Part shown: positions 7,530 through 15,664 of the stretch, piece after piece
Position numbering within the stretch: the stretch's first letter is position 1
Layout of the letters: every line of letters starts with the position of its first letter
DNA from: an uncultured Clostridia bacterium
Lineage (GTDB): Bacteria; Bacillota; Clostridia; Oscillospirales; Butyricicoccaceae
Assembly (NCBI GenBank): GCA_910586575.1
Contig: CAJUJQ010000006.1
Coordinates: forward strand, 1-45,710
Length of the DNA stretch: 45,710 nt
Reading direction: 5' to 3'
Translations under genes and position numbers: made by a program
The notes under the pieces: generated by a model
Database searches by the model: none
Told to the model about the DNA's origin: nothing
Seen by the model: the letters and a program-made list of their open reading frames with translations, nothing else

Positions 7530-8894
7530 CTATTCCTGCGGCTCGGTGACGGGCAGCGTCAGCACTGCAAGCGCCCCCGTGCCGGGATTGCTGAAATACA
7601 CCGTCCCGCCGTGCGCCGCCGCGACCTGCCGGACGATGGCAAGCCCCAGCCCGTGGCTGGGAAGCGCGTCCTCATGCGGCCTGCGCAGCCGTTCCAGCAC
7701 CGGAGGCGGGAAGCCGCTACCGGTATCGGCGACCGTCAGCCTGCAAAAGCTTCCCTCCCACCGCATCCCGACTGTAACTACGCACCCCTGCGGGTTGTGA
7801 CGGATGCTGTTGCCCACCAGGTTGCGCACGGCGCGCGCAATCAGCGGCGCGTCCCCCTGCAATACCAGGCTTTCGCACGCCTGCGGGATGTCCATTTCCA
7901 GCGAAAAAGCTTCGTCAATCCCGCTGTTGAGCAGCTCGGCGGCGGCTTCGCGCAGCATCTCCGCAGGCCGGAACGGCTGGAAGCGCAGCGGCTGTAATTC
8001 ATAGGTAAGCTTGGACGCAAGGTTCAAATCGGACACCAACGCGCGGATGCGTTCGCCCTGCACGCGGATGGTCCCCGCCTTGCCGCGCACCGCTTCGCCG
8101 AGCGTCCGGTCGGCTTCCAGCTGGGCGGCTTCGCCGAGTACCAGCGTCAGCGGCGTGCGGATATCGTGCGATACCCCGGCAATCCATTCGGTGCGGGTGC
8201 GGTCGCGCTTTTTGAGCAGAAGTTCCTGCCGCCGCAGCTGCTCCGAAGCGCGGTTCAGGCTGGCGCTCAGCTCACCGAGCATTCCCTTTTCCGACAGTTC
8301 GACCGGCATACGCGCCGCAAGGTCGGAAATCCCCTGTGCGACCGGCTTCACCGACCGGAACAGCCGCAGCCCAAAAGCAAGCGCCATCAGCAGCGCGGCG
8401 GCGATATTCAGGATGATAAACGCCGGAATGATATCATTCAGCAGCAGATTGACCGAGCGCGAACTCATGAGCATCTGCTGTTTCCACTGGGAGCCGCGCG
8501 GCTGGGCAATCACAAACAGCCCGGCATCATGCCGCCAGACCTGCACCGGGTAATCGGCGAGGTACCAGCGGGTAAAGGACGCGACGTCCCCTACGGTATA
8601 GTGCCGCCGCAGCTCAGCGGGCAGCGCTTCCTCCCAAAGGATATCACCGCTGTCGCCGAGCAGCATCGCCCAGCAGTAATCGCCCTCCAAAACTGAGCCG
8701 TCCGCCGCCCAGCGCCCGCTATCCCACCGCACCGACGCGGCAAGCTCGCCCAGCCTGCGGTCGAAGCCGGGGGCGTCATAAGCGTTCGCAATCACAAACG
8801 TGAAAAACACGGCGGCATTGATAAAAATCAGTGCCAGCGCAATCCCCGCCGCCGAAAGGACGTAGCGCGCCAGGATTTTCCCAAGGCTTTTCAT
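7530..8894 (-). CDS. Sensor histidine kinase of an antimicrobial-peptide two-component system
   Basis: A 454-residue membrane kinase. Two transmembrane segments (about 14-36 and 153-177) flank an extracytoplasmic sensor of about 115 residues. A HAMP-like linker follows, then an H-box with phosphoacceptor His243 (VSHDIRTP) and an ATPase domain with N-box (GNSIRHN), G1 (DTGSGF) and G2 (GLGLAIV). The start at 8894 is preferred over one 18 codons upstream: it overlaps the regulator stop as ATGA and has GGGAGGA upstream. The architecture and the divergent LanFEG-type transporter resemble the C. difficile CprK or NisK-like sensors that detect lantibiotics; the ligand is inferred only. Confidence 0.9.
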   Translation of the reverse strand: MKSLGKILARYVLSAAGIALALIFINAAVFFTFVIANAYDAPGFDRRLGELAASVRWDSGRWAADGSVLEGDYCWAMLLGDSGDILWEEALPAELRRHYTVGDVASFTRWYLADYPVQVWRHDAGLFVIAQPRGSQWKQQMLMSSRSVNLLLNDIIPAFIILNIAAALLMALAFGLRLFRSVKPVAQGISDLAARMPVELSEKGMLGELSASLNRASEQLRRQELLLKKRDRTRTEWIAGVSHDIRTPLTLVLGEAAQLEADRTLGEAVRGKAGTIRVQGERIRALVSDLNLASKLTYELQPLRFQPFRPAEMLREAAAELLNSGIDEAFSLEMDIPQACESLVLQGDAPLIARAVRNLVGNSIRHNPQGCVVTVGMRWEGSFCRLTVADTGSGFPPPVLERLRRPHEDALPSHGLGLAIVRQVAAAHGGTVYFSNPGTGALAVLTLPVTEPQE

Positions 8895-9598
8895 GGGGCG
8901 TCCTCCCGCGCAAGCTTGTAGCCCAGCCCGCGCTGGGTGAGCAGCCACTTGGGGTGGGAGGGGTCGTCCTCAATCTTGGCACGCAGCCGCCGCAGATGTA
9001 CCATCAGCGTATTTTCGTAGCCGAAGAAATCCTCCCCCCACCCGGCGCGGCAAAGCGCGTCGATGGTGACGATCTTGCCGCGCTGCTCGGCAAGCCTGCG
9101 GAGGATGGCGTGCTCTTTGGCGGTCAGGTGCTGCACGCCGCGCGGGCCGTGGATCGCACCGCTGTCCCAATCCACAACCGTATCCCCCAGCCGCAGGCAG
9201 CTGCCCTCGGACAGCGCGGCGGCATAGGAGCGCTTGAGTACCGCGCCGACCCGCAGCACCAGTTCGGCAGGCAGGAAGGGCTTGACGATATAGTCGTCCG
9301 CGCCCAGGCCCAGCCCGCGCAGCCGGTCCTCGTCGGCGTCCCGCGCGGAGAGGAACAGCGTCGGCACATCGCGCCGGTGGCGCAGCTCACGCATCAGCTC
9401 GAAGCCGTCCCCGTCCGGCAGCATCACATCGAGCAGCACACAATCGGGCTGCTGTTCGCGGAAAGCCTGCCGCGCCTCGGCGCAGCTTCCGGCGGCGGAT
9501 ACCCGTTGATACCCGGCTTCCCGGAGGATGCCGCAAATCATGTCCCGCACCTGCGGTTCGTCCTCAACGGTCAGAAGTTTCAGTTCATATCGTTCCAT
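8891..9598 (-). CDS. OmpR-family response regulator
   Basis: A 235-residue regulator with a receiver domain (phospho-acceptor Asp57 in LLDVMLPDGDG, conserved Lys106 in VKPF) and a C-terminal winged helix with the recognition segment LMVHLRRLRAKIEDD. It should be phosphorylated by the downstream kinase, to which it is translationally coupled (ATGA at 8891-8894). AAGGGGA precedes its ATG. It is divergent from the ABC transporter at 9777, and three direct repeats in between are its likely binding sites. The assignment as a CprR/VanR-like regulator of peptide resistance rests on this neighbourhood. Confidence 0.93.
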   Translation of the reverse strand: MERYELKLLTVEDEPQVRDMICGILREAGYQRVSAAGSCAEARQAFREQQPDCVLLDVMLPDGDGFELMRELRHRRDVPTLFLSARDADEDRLRGLGLGADDYIVKPFLPAELVLRVGAVLKRSYAAALSEGSCLRLGDTVVDWDSGAIHGPRGVQHLTAKEHAILRRLAEQRGKIVTIDALCRAGWGEDFFGYENTLMVHLRRLRAKIEDDPSHPKWLLTQRGLGYKLAREDAP

Positions 9599-9652
9599 GG
9601 ATGGTTCCCCTTACCAATCAATTTATAAACAAATACGGCTCATTTCCTTATT

Positions 9653-9681
9653 ATTATATCCCCGCCGCCGTCCCATTGCTA
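9653..9681 (-). promoter_or_regulatory. Possible promoter of the regulator-kinase operon
   Basis: A good -10 box, TATAAT (9653-9658 on the minus strand), about 55 nt before the regulator ATG. The -35 region at 17-nt spacing (TAGCAA) is poor, so only the -10 box is convincing. Confidence 0.35.
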
Positions 9682-9697
9682 TCCCGAATCCAAAATG

Positions 9698-9735
9698 TAA
9701 GGTAAATTTAAGGTAAACGTCAAGCTGTTGTAAGG
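9698..9735 (+). promoter_or_regulatory. Phased direct repeats, probable response-regulator operator
   Basis: TAAGGTAAA occurs at 9698-9706 and again at 9709-9717, exactly 11 bp apart. TAAGG recurs at 9731-9735, a further 22 bp on. Repeats on one helical face just upstream of a promoter with a weak -35 box are typical of OmpR-family activators. The assignment to the neighbouring regulator is inference. Confidence 0.6.
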
Positions 9736-9750
9736 TTGCCGTGCTATAAT
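9722..9750 (+). promoter_or_regulatory. Activator-dependent promoter of the immunity transporter
   Basis: An extended -10 element TGCTATAAT (9742-9750) lacks a recognisable -35 box: AAGCTG sits at the expected position 9722-9727. The TAAGG repeats lie directly upstream and inside the spacer. Transcription would start near 9757. Confidence 0.6.
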
Positions 9751-9776
9751 GCTCACTAAGAAAGGAGTGTATTAAG

Positions 9777-10691
9777 ATGCTAACACTTATAGAAACTAAC
9801 GACCTTTGCAAACAGTATGGAAACGCCATGCGCGTCAACGCCTTGAACCTGCGGGTGCCGGAGGGCGCGGTGTATGGGTTCCTCGGCCCGAACGGCGCGG
9901 GCAAATCGACGACCCTGAAAATGGTACTCGGCCTGACGCGCCCCACGCGCGGCGAAATCTCGATGTTCGGCAAGCCTGTTACGGACAGCAGCCGGATGAA
10001 GCTGCTGCAAAATGTCGGCTCGCTGATTGAAGCGCCGTCCTACTACGGCCACCTGACCGGGGAGGAAAACCTGCGCATTGTCCAAACCCTGCGCGGCAGG
10101 CCTGCCCGCGAAATCGGGGAGGTGCTGGCGCTCGTCCGCCTGGACGGCGCGAAGGACAAAAAGGTCGCCCACTATTCCCTTGGCATGAAGCAGCGCCTCG
10201 GGCTGGCGGCAGCGCTGCTCGGTTACCCCAAGCTGTTGATTCTGGACGAACCGACCAACGGGCTAGATCCGGCAGGCATCCAGGAAATGCGCGAGTTAAT
10301 CCGCTCCCTGCCCGGGCGGTACGGCATGACGGTAGTCGTATCCAGCCATCTGTTGAGCGAAATTGACCAGATGGCGACCGATGTCGGCATCATTTCAAAC
10401 GGCAGGCTGGTGTTCCAGGATGAGCTGCACCGCCTGCACGAGCGCAGCGAGCACCATATCGCCATGCGCACCGGAAACAACGCGCTTGCCGCCGATCTGC
10501 TCCGGCAAAACGGCGTGGAATGCAAGCTGGGCGAGGGATCCCTAACCCTGCCGCCGCTGGAGGATGCGCAAATCGGGCAGTGCAGTATGCTGCTGTGCCG
10601 CAGCCGCATACCTGTCCTGCGCATTGAGGAGCGGCAGCGCAGCCTGGAAGATATCTTCCTCGACCTGACAGAGGGGGCGGTGAGCTTATGA
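9777..10691 (+). CDS. Lantibiotic-immunity-type ABC transporter ATPase (LanF/CprA/BcrA family)
   Basis: A 304-residue ABC ATPase with Walker A GPNGAGKS, signature SLGMKQR and Walker B LLILDEPTNGLDP, plus the roughly 80-residue C-terminal extension typical of the BcrA/LanF group. With the two following permeases it should form an ABC-2 exporter that removes cationic peptide antibiotics from the membrane. AAAGGAG lies nine bases before the ATG. The stop overlaps the first permease gene as ATGA (10688-10691). No lantibiotic structural or modification genes are present, so this is more likely resistance than producer self-immunity. Confidence 0.92.
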   Translation: MLTLIETNDLCKQYGNAMRVNALNLRVPEGAVYGFLGPNGAGKSTTLKMVLGLTRPTRGEISMFGKPVTDSSRMKLLQNVGSLIEAPSYYGHLTGEENLRIVQTLRGRPAREIGEVLALVRLDGAKDKKVAHYSLGMKQRLGLAAALLGYPKLLILDEPTNGLDPAGIQEMRELIRSLPGRYGMTVVVSSHLLSEIDQMATDVGIISNGRLVFQDELHRLHERSEHHIAMRTGNNALAADLLRQNGVECKLGEGSLTLPPLEDAQIGQCSMLLCRSRIPVLRIEERQRSLEDIFLDLTEGAVSL

Positions 10692-11449
10692 TTCCCGCGC
10701 TTCGGATTGAATTTTGGAAATCGCGCCGCCGTTGGCTGTGGCTGGTGTGCGCGGCGCTGCTGGCGGTCGAGCTGCTGTGGATTATCTGGTCATTCCACAA
10801 CCCCAGTGAACGTGACCGCCAAAAGGGCTGGCTGTATTTGCTCTATAATATGCCGCTGCTAAACGGGATCCTGTTCCCGACCATCGGCGCGGTGCTGGCT
10901 TCGCGCATCGCCGACGTGGAGCACAAAGGCAATACCCTCAAGCTGCTGGAAACCATCCAGCCCAAGGCACAGCTGCTGCACGCGAAGCTCGTGATGGGCT
11001 TTGCCTATCTGCTGCCGATTGCCGTCATCCAGGTGGCTGTGCTGCTGGGGGCGGGCTACGCCGTCGGCTTCTACGGCGCACCCAATCTTACCGATTATTG
11101 GCAGTACGGGCTGTTTACGTTTACCTCCTGTTTTGCGGTTTACGAGCTGCACCTGCTGCTGTCGCTTGCCGTAAAAAACCAGATGATCCCGCTGTGCATC
11201 GGCCTGTCCGGCTCGTTTGTCGCGCTGCTGCTGCTGTTCCTGCCGGTGGGGGCTGTGCGGCTGCTGTGCGGGCCGTATGGCTTCTTTGGGGCGCTGTCCT
11301 TCATTTATATGGCAGATTGGGACCCGGATACGCGGGTTTTCCATCTCATCCGTATGCCGACCCCCTGGGGAGAATTCGCGGTACTGCTGGCATGGATAGC
11401 GGTTATTTACATCGCCGCACGGATTGTTTTGAAAAGGAAGGAGTTGTAA
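10688..11449 (+). CDS. Lantibiotic-immunity ABC transporter permease, first subunit (LanE/MutE type)
   Basis: A 253-residue ABC-2 permease with about six hydrophobic segments, including residues near 15-35, 60-75, 100-125 and the C-terminal helix before the basic end VLKRKEL. The aromatic, arginine-rich N-terminus (ALRIEFWKSRRRWLW) is typical of this family. It forms the membrane channel with the next gene product, driven by the ATPase upstream. It is translationally coupled to the ATPase and separated from the second permease by 3 nt. Confidence 0.85.
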   Translation: MIPALRIEFWKSRRRWLWLVCAALLAVELLWIIWSFHNPSERDRQKGWLYLLYNMPLLNGILFPTIGAVLASRIADVEHKGNTLKLLETIQPKAQLLHAKLVMGFAYLLPIAVIQVAVLLGAGYAVGFYGAPNLTDYWQYGLFTFTSCFAVYELHLLLSLAVKNQMIPLCIGLSGSFVALLLLFLPVGAVRLLCGPYGFFGALSFIYMADWDPDTRVFHLIRMPTPWGEFAVLLAWIAVIYIAARIVLKRKEL

Positions 11450-11452
11450 GGG

Positions 11453-12184
11453 ATGTTTTACCGTGTCATGCGCGCCGAGCGCTATAAGATGCTGCACAGC
11501 CCGGTATGGCTTGCGTTTTTGGTGCTGCCGATGTTCCCGGCGTTTTTCGGTTCGGTCAACTTAATGAATAACCTCGGGCTGCTGTCGCTCGACTGGAACC
11601 ACCTCTGGACGCAGCATTCACTGTTTTCGAGCTATTTCTTTTATCCGGCGCTGGTCGGGGTGTACTGCTCCTATCTCTGGCGATTGGAGCACTTCGACCA
11701 CAACTGGAACCAGGTGCTTTGCGCGCCCGTCCCGGTTTCGCAAATCGTTCTGGGAAAACTGACGCTAGCCGCCGCCATGACCTTTCTGGCGCAGGCGTGG
11801 GGGATGGTGCTGTTTGTAGTGGGCGGATTGATTTGCGGCATCCCCATCAGCACCTTTCCGCTGGACGCGCTGTCGTGGCTGGTATGCGGCGTGTGCGGCG
11901 GCATTGCGGTCAGCGCGTTCCAGCTGCTGGTATCGCTGGTTATCCGTTCGTTCGCCGTGCCGGTCGGCATCGCGATGGCGGGCGGCGTCCTGGGGCTGGG
12001 CATTGCCGCCAAGGGGTACGGTTATTTCTGGCCCTATTCGCTGCTCAGCGAGGGCATGTCGGCAAACGGCAGTGATGACGGACTGTCATATCCGCTGTTT
12101 TTCGCGGCGTGCGCGGTGTTTATTGTCCTGTTTTCGGTGATTGCGGTGATGTACCTCAAAAAAAGCGATGTAAAAACGGGTTAA
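11453..12184 (+). CDS. Lantibiotic-immunity ABC transporter permease, second subunit (LanG/MutG type)
   Basis: A 243-residue ABC-2 permease with six predicted hydrophobic segments. The N-terminal pattern of a short cytoplasmic segment (MRAERYKMLHSP) followed by a long hydrophobic helix (VWLAFLVLPMFPAFFG) is typical of this family. It probably forms a heterodimer with the preceding permease. GGAAGGAG lies about 12 nt before the ATG. The ATPase-LanE-LanG order matches cprABC of C. difficile. Confidence 0.85.
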   Translation: MFYRVMRAERYKMLHSPVWLAFLVLPMFPAFFGSVNLMNNLGLLSLDWNHLWTQHSLFSSYFFYPALVGVYCSYLWRLEHFDHNWNQVLCAPVPVSQIVLGKLTLAAAMTFLAQAWGMVLFVVGGLICGIPISTFPLDALSWLVCGVCGGIAVSAFQLLVSLVIRSFAVPVGIAMAGGVLGLGIAAKGYGYFWPYSLLSEGMSANGSDDGLSYPLFFAACAVFIVLFSVIAVMYLKKSDVKTG

Positions 12185-12229
12185 AAGCGCCGCTTTGCGG
12201 ATAGGATATTCTGTGAGGTGATTATAAAA

Positions 12230-12655
12230 ATGCAGGATACCGAATTGTTGCAGTTTATCCATAAGACCGCCCGGATGGGCGAGGAAAGCCTGCGCGATAT
12301 TGAGCCGATGGTGAAGGAAAACGCGCTGTACAACGCGATTTCCAGCCAAATCCGGGAGTACAAATGTATCGCGGGCTGTGCCAACCGGATGTTGGAGGAG
12401 CGCGGGGAGCCATCCCCCGACCCAGGGACGTTCACGAAGGTATCGTCCGGGGTGATGACCGCTGTTAAGATGATGGCGGACAATTCCTCCTCCAAGATTG
12501 CGGAAATGGTAATCCAGGGCAACACGATGGGGATTACCAAGGGTACCAAGCACCTGAACGATTACACCGGCGACGACCGGCAGGTGCGGGCGCTGGCACA
12601 GAAGCTCATCGCAACCGAACAGGCAAACGTCGAGCAAATGAAACCCTTCCTGTAA
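12230..12655 (+). CDS. Small helical protein of unknown function, end of the immunity operon
   Basis: A 141-residue protein, predicted to be almost entirely helical with several heptad-like stretches, resembling a ferritin-like four-helix bundle (inference). It lacks a signal peptide or membrane segment. I do not recognise a named family. The ATG at 12230 is chosen because GAGGTG lies just upstream; the alternative GTG at 12218 would fall within that ribosome binding site. It begins 45 nt after the second permease and ends before the terminator at 12665, so it probably shares the transporter transcript. Confidence 0.75.
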   Translation: MQDTELLQFIHKTARMGEESLRDIEPMVKENALYNAISSQIREYKCIAGCANRMLEERGEPSPDPGTFTKVSSGVMTAVKMMADNSSSKIAEMVIQGNTMGITKGTKHLNDYTGDDRQVRALAQKLIATEQANVEQMKPFL

Positions 12656-12664
12656 TCCAAAGGC

Positions 12665-12702
12665 AAGCCGCCGCGCATAGGGTGCACGGCGGCTTATTTT
12701 TG
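12665..12702 (+). terminator. Rho-independent terminator of the immunity operon
   Basis: A 13-bp stem with one mismatch (12665-12677 with 12683-12695; arms starting AAGCCGCCG), loop TAGGG, followed by ATTTTTG. It lies 9 nt after the stop codon of the small helical protein. Confidence 0.85.
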
Positions 12703-12762
12703 TGTAAAATTGCGGTCATGATCCATATTGAATCGCCCCGCATATCCGAAAAGGGATGCACC

Positions 12763-12887
12763 CATTCCCCGCCGCAGCGGAAATAAAGCTTTTTGTCCAC
12801 TTTTTCTCGAAAAAGTGGCGGGTGCAGGGCAGCGCCCTGCCGCTCGCCGCGCAGGCGCGCCGCCCGCGAAGGGCAAACGCTAAAGCA
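12763..12887. repeat. Dispersed GC-rich intergenic repeat, family A (copy 2, diverged)
   Basis: It shares its ends with the copy at 37232-37355 (CCGCCGCAGCGGA on the left; GCGCAGGCG and GGCAAAC on the right), but the middle differs. It carries a perfect 10-bp hairpin (12797-12806 with 12809-12818) and a second one, GCAGGGC-AGC-GCCCTGC, at 12824-12840. The stop codon of the PAP2 gene (12880-12882) lies inside it, so the repeat may have replaced the original end of that gene. Confidence 0.65.
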
Positions 12888-13371
12888 CCCCAAACCCCAC
12901 AATGCCAAAGGCAAGCCCAAGCGCGCCGCCCGCAATCACATCCCGCGGGAAGTGGATGCCCGCGAGGACGCGGGCCACCGCGATACCCAGCGCGGCGACG
13001 GCCAGCACAGCGCCCGCCGCCGGATAAACAGAACCATAAGCCGACGCAATGACCGCCGCGCAGGTCATATGGCGGCTGGGGAAGGAATCGCCGGTTTTCT
13101 CCCTGCGGATGAGCGGCTCAAAGCCGGGGGTTTCATAGGGGCGCTTGGCGTGGAAGGCGTGCCGTATCGCGGTGCAGGCGAGGAACGCGGCGGCAGGCAC
13201 AGCCAGCACCCGCCAGAACCGTCCCCCGTCCTGGCGGACGGCCAGCTGAAGCAGCAGCAGCGGGTACAGGTAATAGAACAGCAGCGGCAGTACCCGGTTC
13301 AGCCGCGCCAGCAGCCGGAACGCGCGGGGCCGTGCCCGGAACCACGCGGCAATTTCCCCGTAGCGGCTCAT
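12880..13371 (-). CDS. PAP2-family membrane phosphatase
   Basis: A 163-residue membrane phosphatase with the three PAP2 motifs: KRPYE (C1), SFPSRH (C2, phosphate-binding His) and RVLAGIHFPRD (C3, nucleophile His). At least four hydrophobic helices surround them. Bacterial members of this size usually dephosphorylate undecaprenyl or phosphatidylglycerol phosphates, so a role in lipid-carrier recycling (and bacitracin tolerance) is possible; the substrate is inferred. Its ATG overlaps the fbp stop codon (ATGA at 13368-13371). Its last few codons lie in a dispersed repeat, which may have altered the C-terminus. Confidence 0.88.
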   Translation of the reverse strand: MSRYGEIAAWFRARPRAFRLLARLNRVLPLLFYYLYPLLLLQLAVRQDGGRFWRVLAVPAAAFLACTAIRHAFHAKRPYETPGFEPLIRREKTGDSFPSRHMTCAAVIASAYGSVYPAAGAVLAVAALGIAVARVLAGIHFPRDVIAGGALGLAFGIVGFGVL

Positions 13372-15296
13372 TGCGGGCGAAGCACGCCGTCGCGGTACGC
13401 GTGCAGCAGCTCGCCCAGCGCGCCGATTTTCGCGCGGATATCCTGCCCGGCGTCGGTGTCCTTAATCATCAGGCGGTGGGGCATTTTTTCGACCACGCGG
13501 ATATTGGTGAAGGTCGAGGCGGTCATTTCGGCGGTGGCGGGGCGGAACGGACGGTGCTCGGCAAGCTGCAAATCATGTGAGTCGAAAATCAGCGTATAGC
13601 CCGCGATACCGGTCGTGGACTGGTACGCCTTGGAAATGCCGCCGTCAATGACAAACAGCCTGCCGCCCGCCTTGACCGGGTTTTCCCCGTGCTTCACCGG
13701 CACGTGCCCGTTGATGATATGCGAATGCTCCGGGTCCAGCCCGAACTCCCGCAGGATGCGTTCGCACGCCGAGACATCCTCATAAACCTGATAATAGGGG
13801 TTGCGCGTCTCGGTATAGGTGGACTTATCGGCGATAAAATAGCGCTCAAAGGTGGTCATGCGGTCACGCCCGAAAAGCGGGCTTTTCGCGCCGCACCAGA
13901 GGTACCACATCAAATCTACCGAGCTTTCGTCGCCGGTATAGTACGCCTGGCGCACACGCTTATCAAGATGGTCGAGCAGCGCCTTGCCCGAGAAGCCGCC
14001 GCCTTCCAGGTAGACCGTGTCCAACTCGCCGCTTTCCGTCATGGGGATGCAGCCGTGATACAACAGGTTGTTGTTGATGACCTTGTACATGCCGCCGTGG
14101 TTATAGATATATTCAATGTGTGTGCGCAGCTGGGTGGAATGGCGGAACGACTGCCAAAGCCCCTCGACCAGCTCGCTTTCCTCCGGGCTAAGCGCATAGG
14201 GCTGCTCCGGGTTGATGGTCGGGAACAAGGTGTCGAGCATTTCATGGGTCTGTCCGTCCAGGGTGATTGTCCCATTGGCAAAGTCTGCCTTGTCGAGCAG
14301 CAGCCGCCCCTGCATCCCATACTCGGGGTGCCGCAGCAGCAGCTGGCCCTCCAGCTTGAACATAATGACGGCGACGGCCTTGTGCATCCGCGCGGCCTGC
14401 TGGGGGTCAATCGGGTCAAGGATGTTTTCATCAAGCACATGCGGCTGGAAGCGTTCGCAGGGGTCGTCCCCGTAGACCTGCGCCGCGAACATCGACAGCG
14501 GGCGCAGGTTGATACCATAGCCGTCCTCTATCACATCGAAGGAATTGTAGCTGGTCGCGATGCGCAGCACGTTCATCATGCAGACGCGGTTGCCCGCCAT
14601 AGCGCCCATCCAGTCGATATCATGGTTGCCCCATTGGATATCTACGTTATGGTGCTTCATCAGCTCGTTGAGGATATGGTCGGCACGCGGGCCGCGGTCG
14701 AACAGGTCGCCGATGATATGCAGCCTGTCCACGGTCAGCTCCTGAATCAGGTGGCACAACGCCACAATCAGCGGTTCGGCAATCCCGGCAAGCAGCACAG
14801 AGTTAATAATCTCCCGGAAATAGCGGCGCTTGTCCGCGTCGGTGTCGTCGGTCAACAGCAGCTCATCGAGCACAAAGGCATAATCCGGGTCCATACCGCG
14901 GTGCACGCGCGCACGGGTGTACTTGCGGGAGACCTCACGGCAGACCTGCACCAGCCGGTTAATCGTGATTTCACACCATTCGTTGAAGTCCTCCGGGCAG
15001 CGGCGGCGCTTCCGGGCAAGGTTTCGCTTGGGATAGTAGATGATAGACGCCAGCTCATCCCGGTCGGCTTCCAGCATGGACTGGCCAAACAGGTCGTCCA
15101 CCTTGCGGCGGATGACGCCCGAGCCTGAACGCAGCAGATGGATAAACGCTTCATGCTCGCCGTGCAGGTCGCTGAAATAGTATTCGGTGCCCTTGGGCAG
15201 GAGCAGGGTCGCGTTCAGCCCGACAATCGCGTTAGATACCGCCTCGATAGACGGGTACTGCTCGGCGAGCAGCTGCAAATATTGAATATCTCTCAT
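13368..15296 (-). CDS. fbp: Class III fructose-1,6-bisphosphatase
   Basis: A 642-residue enzyme that hydrolyses fructose-1,6-bisphosphate to fructose-6-phosphate for gluconeogenesis. Class III enzymes of Firmicutes are about 640-670 residues and have a calcineurin-like metal centre: DLHGE near the N-terminus, GDLFDRGP and GNHDIDW in the middle and NGHVPVKHGE near the C-terminus. All are present here. AGAGG lies 6 nt before the ATG. It is followed by the PAP2 phosphatase in a 4-nt overlap; a functional link between the two is not obvious. Confidence 0.96.
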   Translation of the reverse strand: MRDIQYLQLLAEQYPSIEAVSNAIVGLNATLLLPKGTEYYFSDLHGEHEAFIHLLRSGSGVIRRKVDDLFGQSMLEADRDELASIIYYPKRNLARKRRRCPEDFNEWCEITINRLVQVCREVSRKYTRARVHRGMDPDYAFVLDELLLTDDTDADKRRYFREIINSVLLAGIAEPLIVALCHLIQELTVDRLHIIGDLFDRGPRADHILNELMKHHNVDIQWGNHDIDWMGAMAGNRVCMMNVLRIATSYNSFDVIEDGYGINLRPLSMFAAQVYGDDPCERFQPHVLDENILDPIDPQQAARMHKAVAVIMFKLEGQLLLRHPEYGMQGRLLLDKADFANGTITLDGQTHEMLDTLFPTINPEQPYALSPEESELVEGLWQSFRHSTQLRTHIEYIYNHGGMYKVINNNLLYHGCIPMTESGELDTVYLEGGGFSGKALLDHLDKRVRQAYYTGDESSVDLMWYLWCGAKSPLFGRDRMTTFERYFIADKSTYTETRNPYYQVYEDVSACERILREFGLDPEHSHIINGHVPVKHGENPVKAGGRLFVIDGGISKAYQSTTGIAGYTLIFDSHDLQLAEHRPFRPATAEMTASTFTNIRVVEKMPHRLMIKDTDAGQDIRAKIGALGELLHAYRDGVLRPQ

Positions 15297-15335
15297 CGTA
15301 TTTCCTCTTCCATTTCATTCTCACGTAAATACCAT

Positions 15336-15536
15336 TTATTTCCGTGCCGTTTCCAAAACGCCTTTCGGGGAAATGACCGGTTTGCCGTCAGCGTCCAGCA
15401 GCGGGGTCAGCCCGCCCGAATAGCCGCTCCGGTGATATAAATAGTGCACGCCGGTTTCGGTGTCCACCCAGATTTCAAAGACTTCCAGCGTCCCCTGCGA
15501 ATAAATCTTTTGAAACCGGCTGTTGTTTTTACCCAT
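15336..15536 (-). CDS. DUF6440-like small protein
   Basis: A 66-residue protein with the pattern LEVFEIWVDTETGVHYL followed by GGLTPLLDADGKPV, which I recognise as DUF6440-like. The family has no known function; the sequence looks like a short beta-rich domain. The ATG at 15536 is chosen because AAGGAGG lies about nine bases upstream; the frame is open for another 29 codons but has no better start. It sits between the FBPase gene and a family B repeat and seems to be transcribed with fbp. Confidence 0.7.
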   Translation of the reverse strand: MGKNNSRFQKIYSQGTLEVFEIWVDTETGVHYLYHRSGYSGGLTPLLDADGKPVISPKGVLETARK

Positions 15537-15603
15537 CGTTCTCGTCCTCCTTTTCATAACCGCGATTGGAGAATATTTCCATAGCCATCGGCTGTCTACC
15601 GCA

Positions 15604-15650
15604 CGCAAGGTTACAACCTGCATGGGAGGGGCTTGCCCCTCCCATACAAA
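15604..15650. repeat. Short dispersed repeat, family B (copy 3)
   Basis: A near-perfect palindrome at 15624-15643 (arms GGGAGGGGC and GCCCCTCCC). It is preceded by CGCAAGGTTACAACCT, which resembles the flank of copy 2 at 7484. It lies just beyond the end of the broken nucleotidyltransferase gene. Confidence 0.6.
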
Positions 15651-15664
15651 GAAATGCGTTAATT

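Noticed and set aside
8895..8948. 18-codon N-terminal extension of the histidine kinase
   Set aside because: It lies within the regulator gene, and the inner ATG has GGGAGGA and an ATGA overlap.
12793..13599. 268-codon plus-strand frame over the PAP2 and fbp junction
   Set aside because: Antisense to two overlapping recognised genes and starting within a repeat; Arg/Ala/Pro-rich composition typical of spurious frames.
13689..15128. 479-codon open frame antisense to fbp
   Set aside because: A shadow of the class III FBPase frame; no family resemblance and no ribosome binding site.
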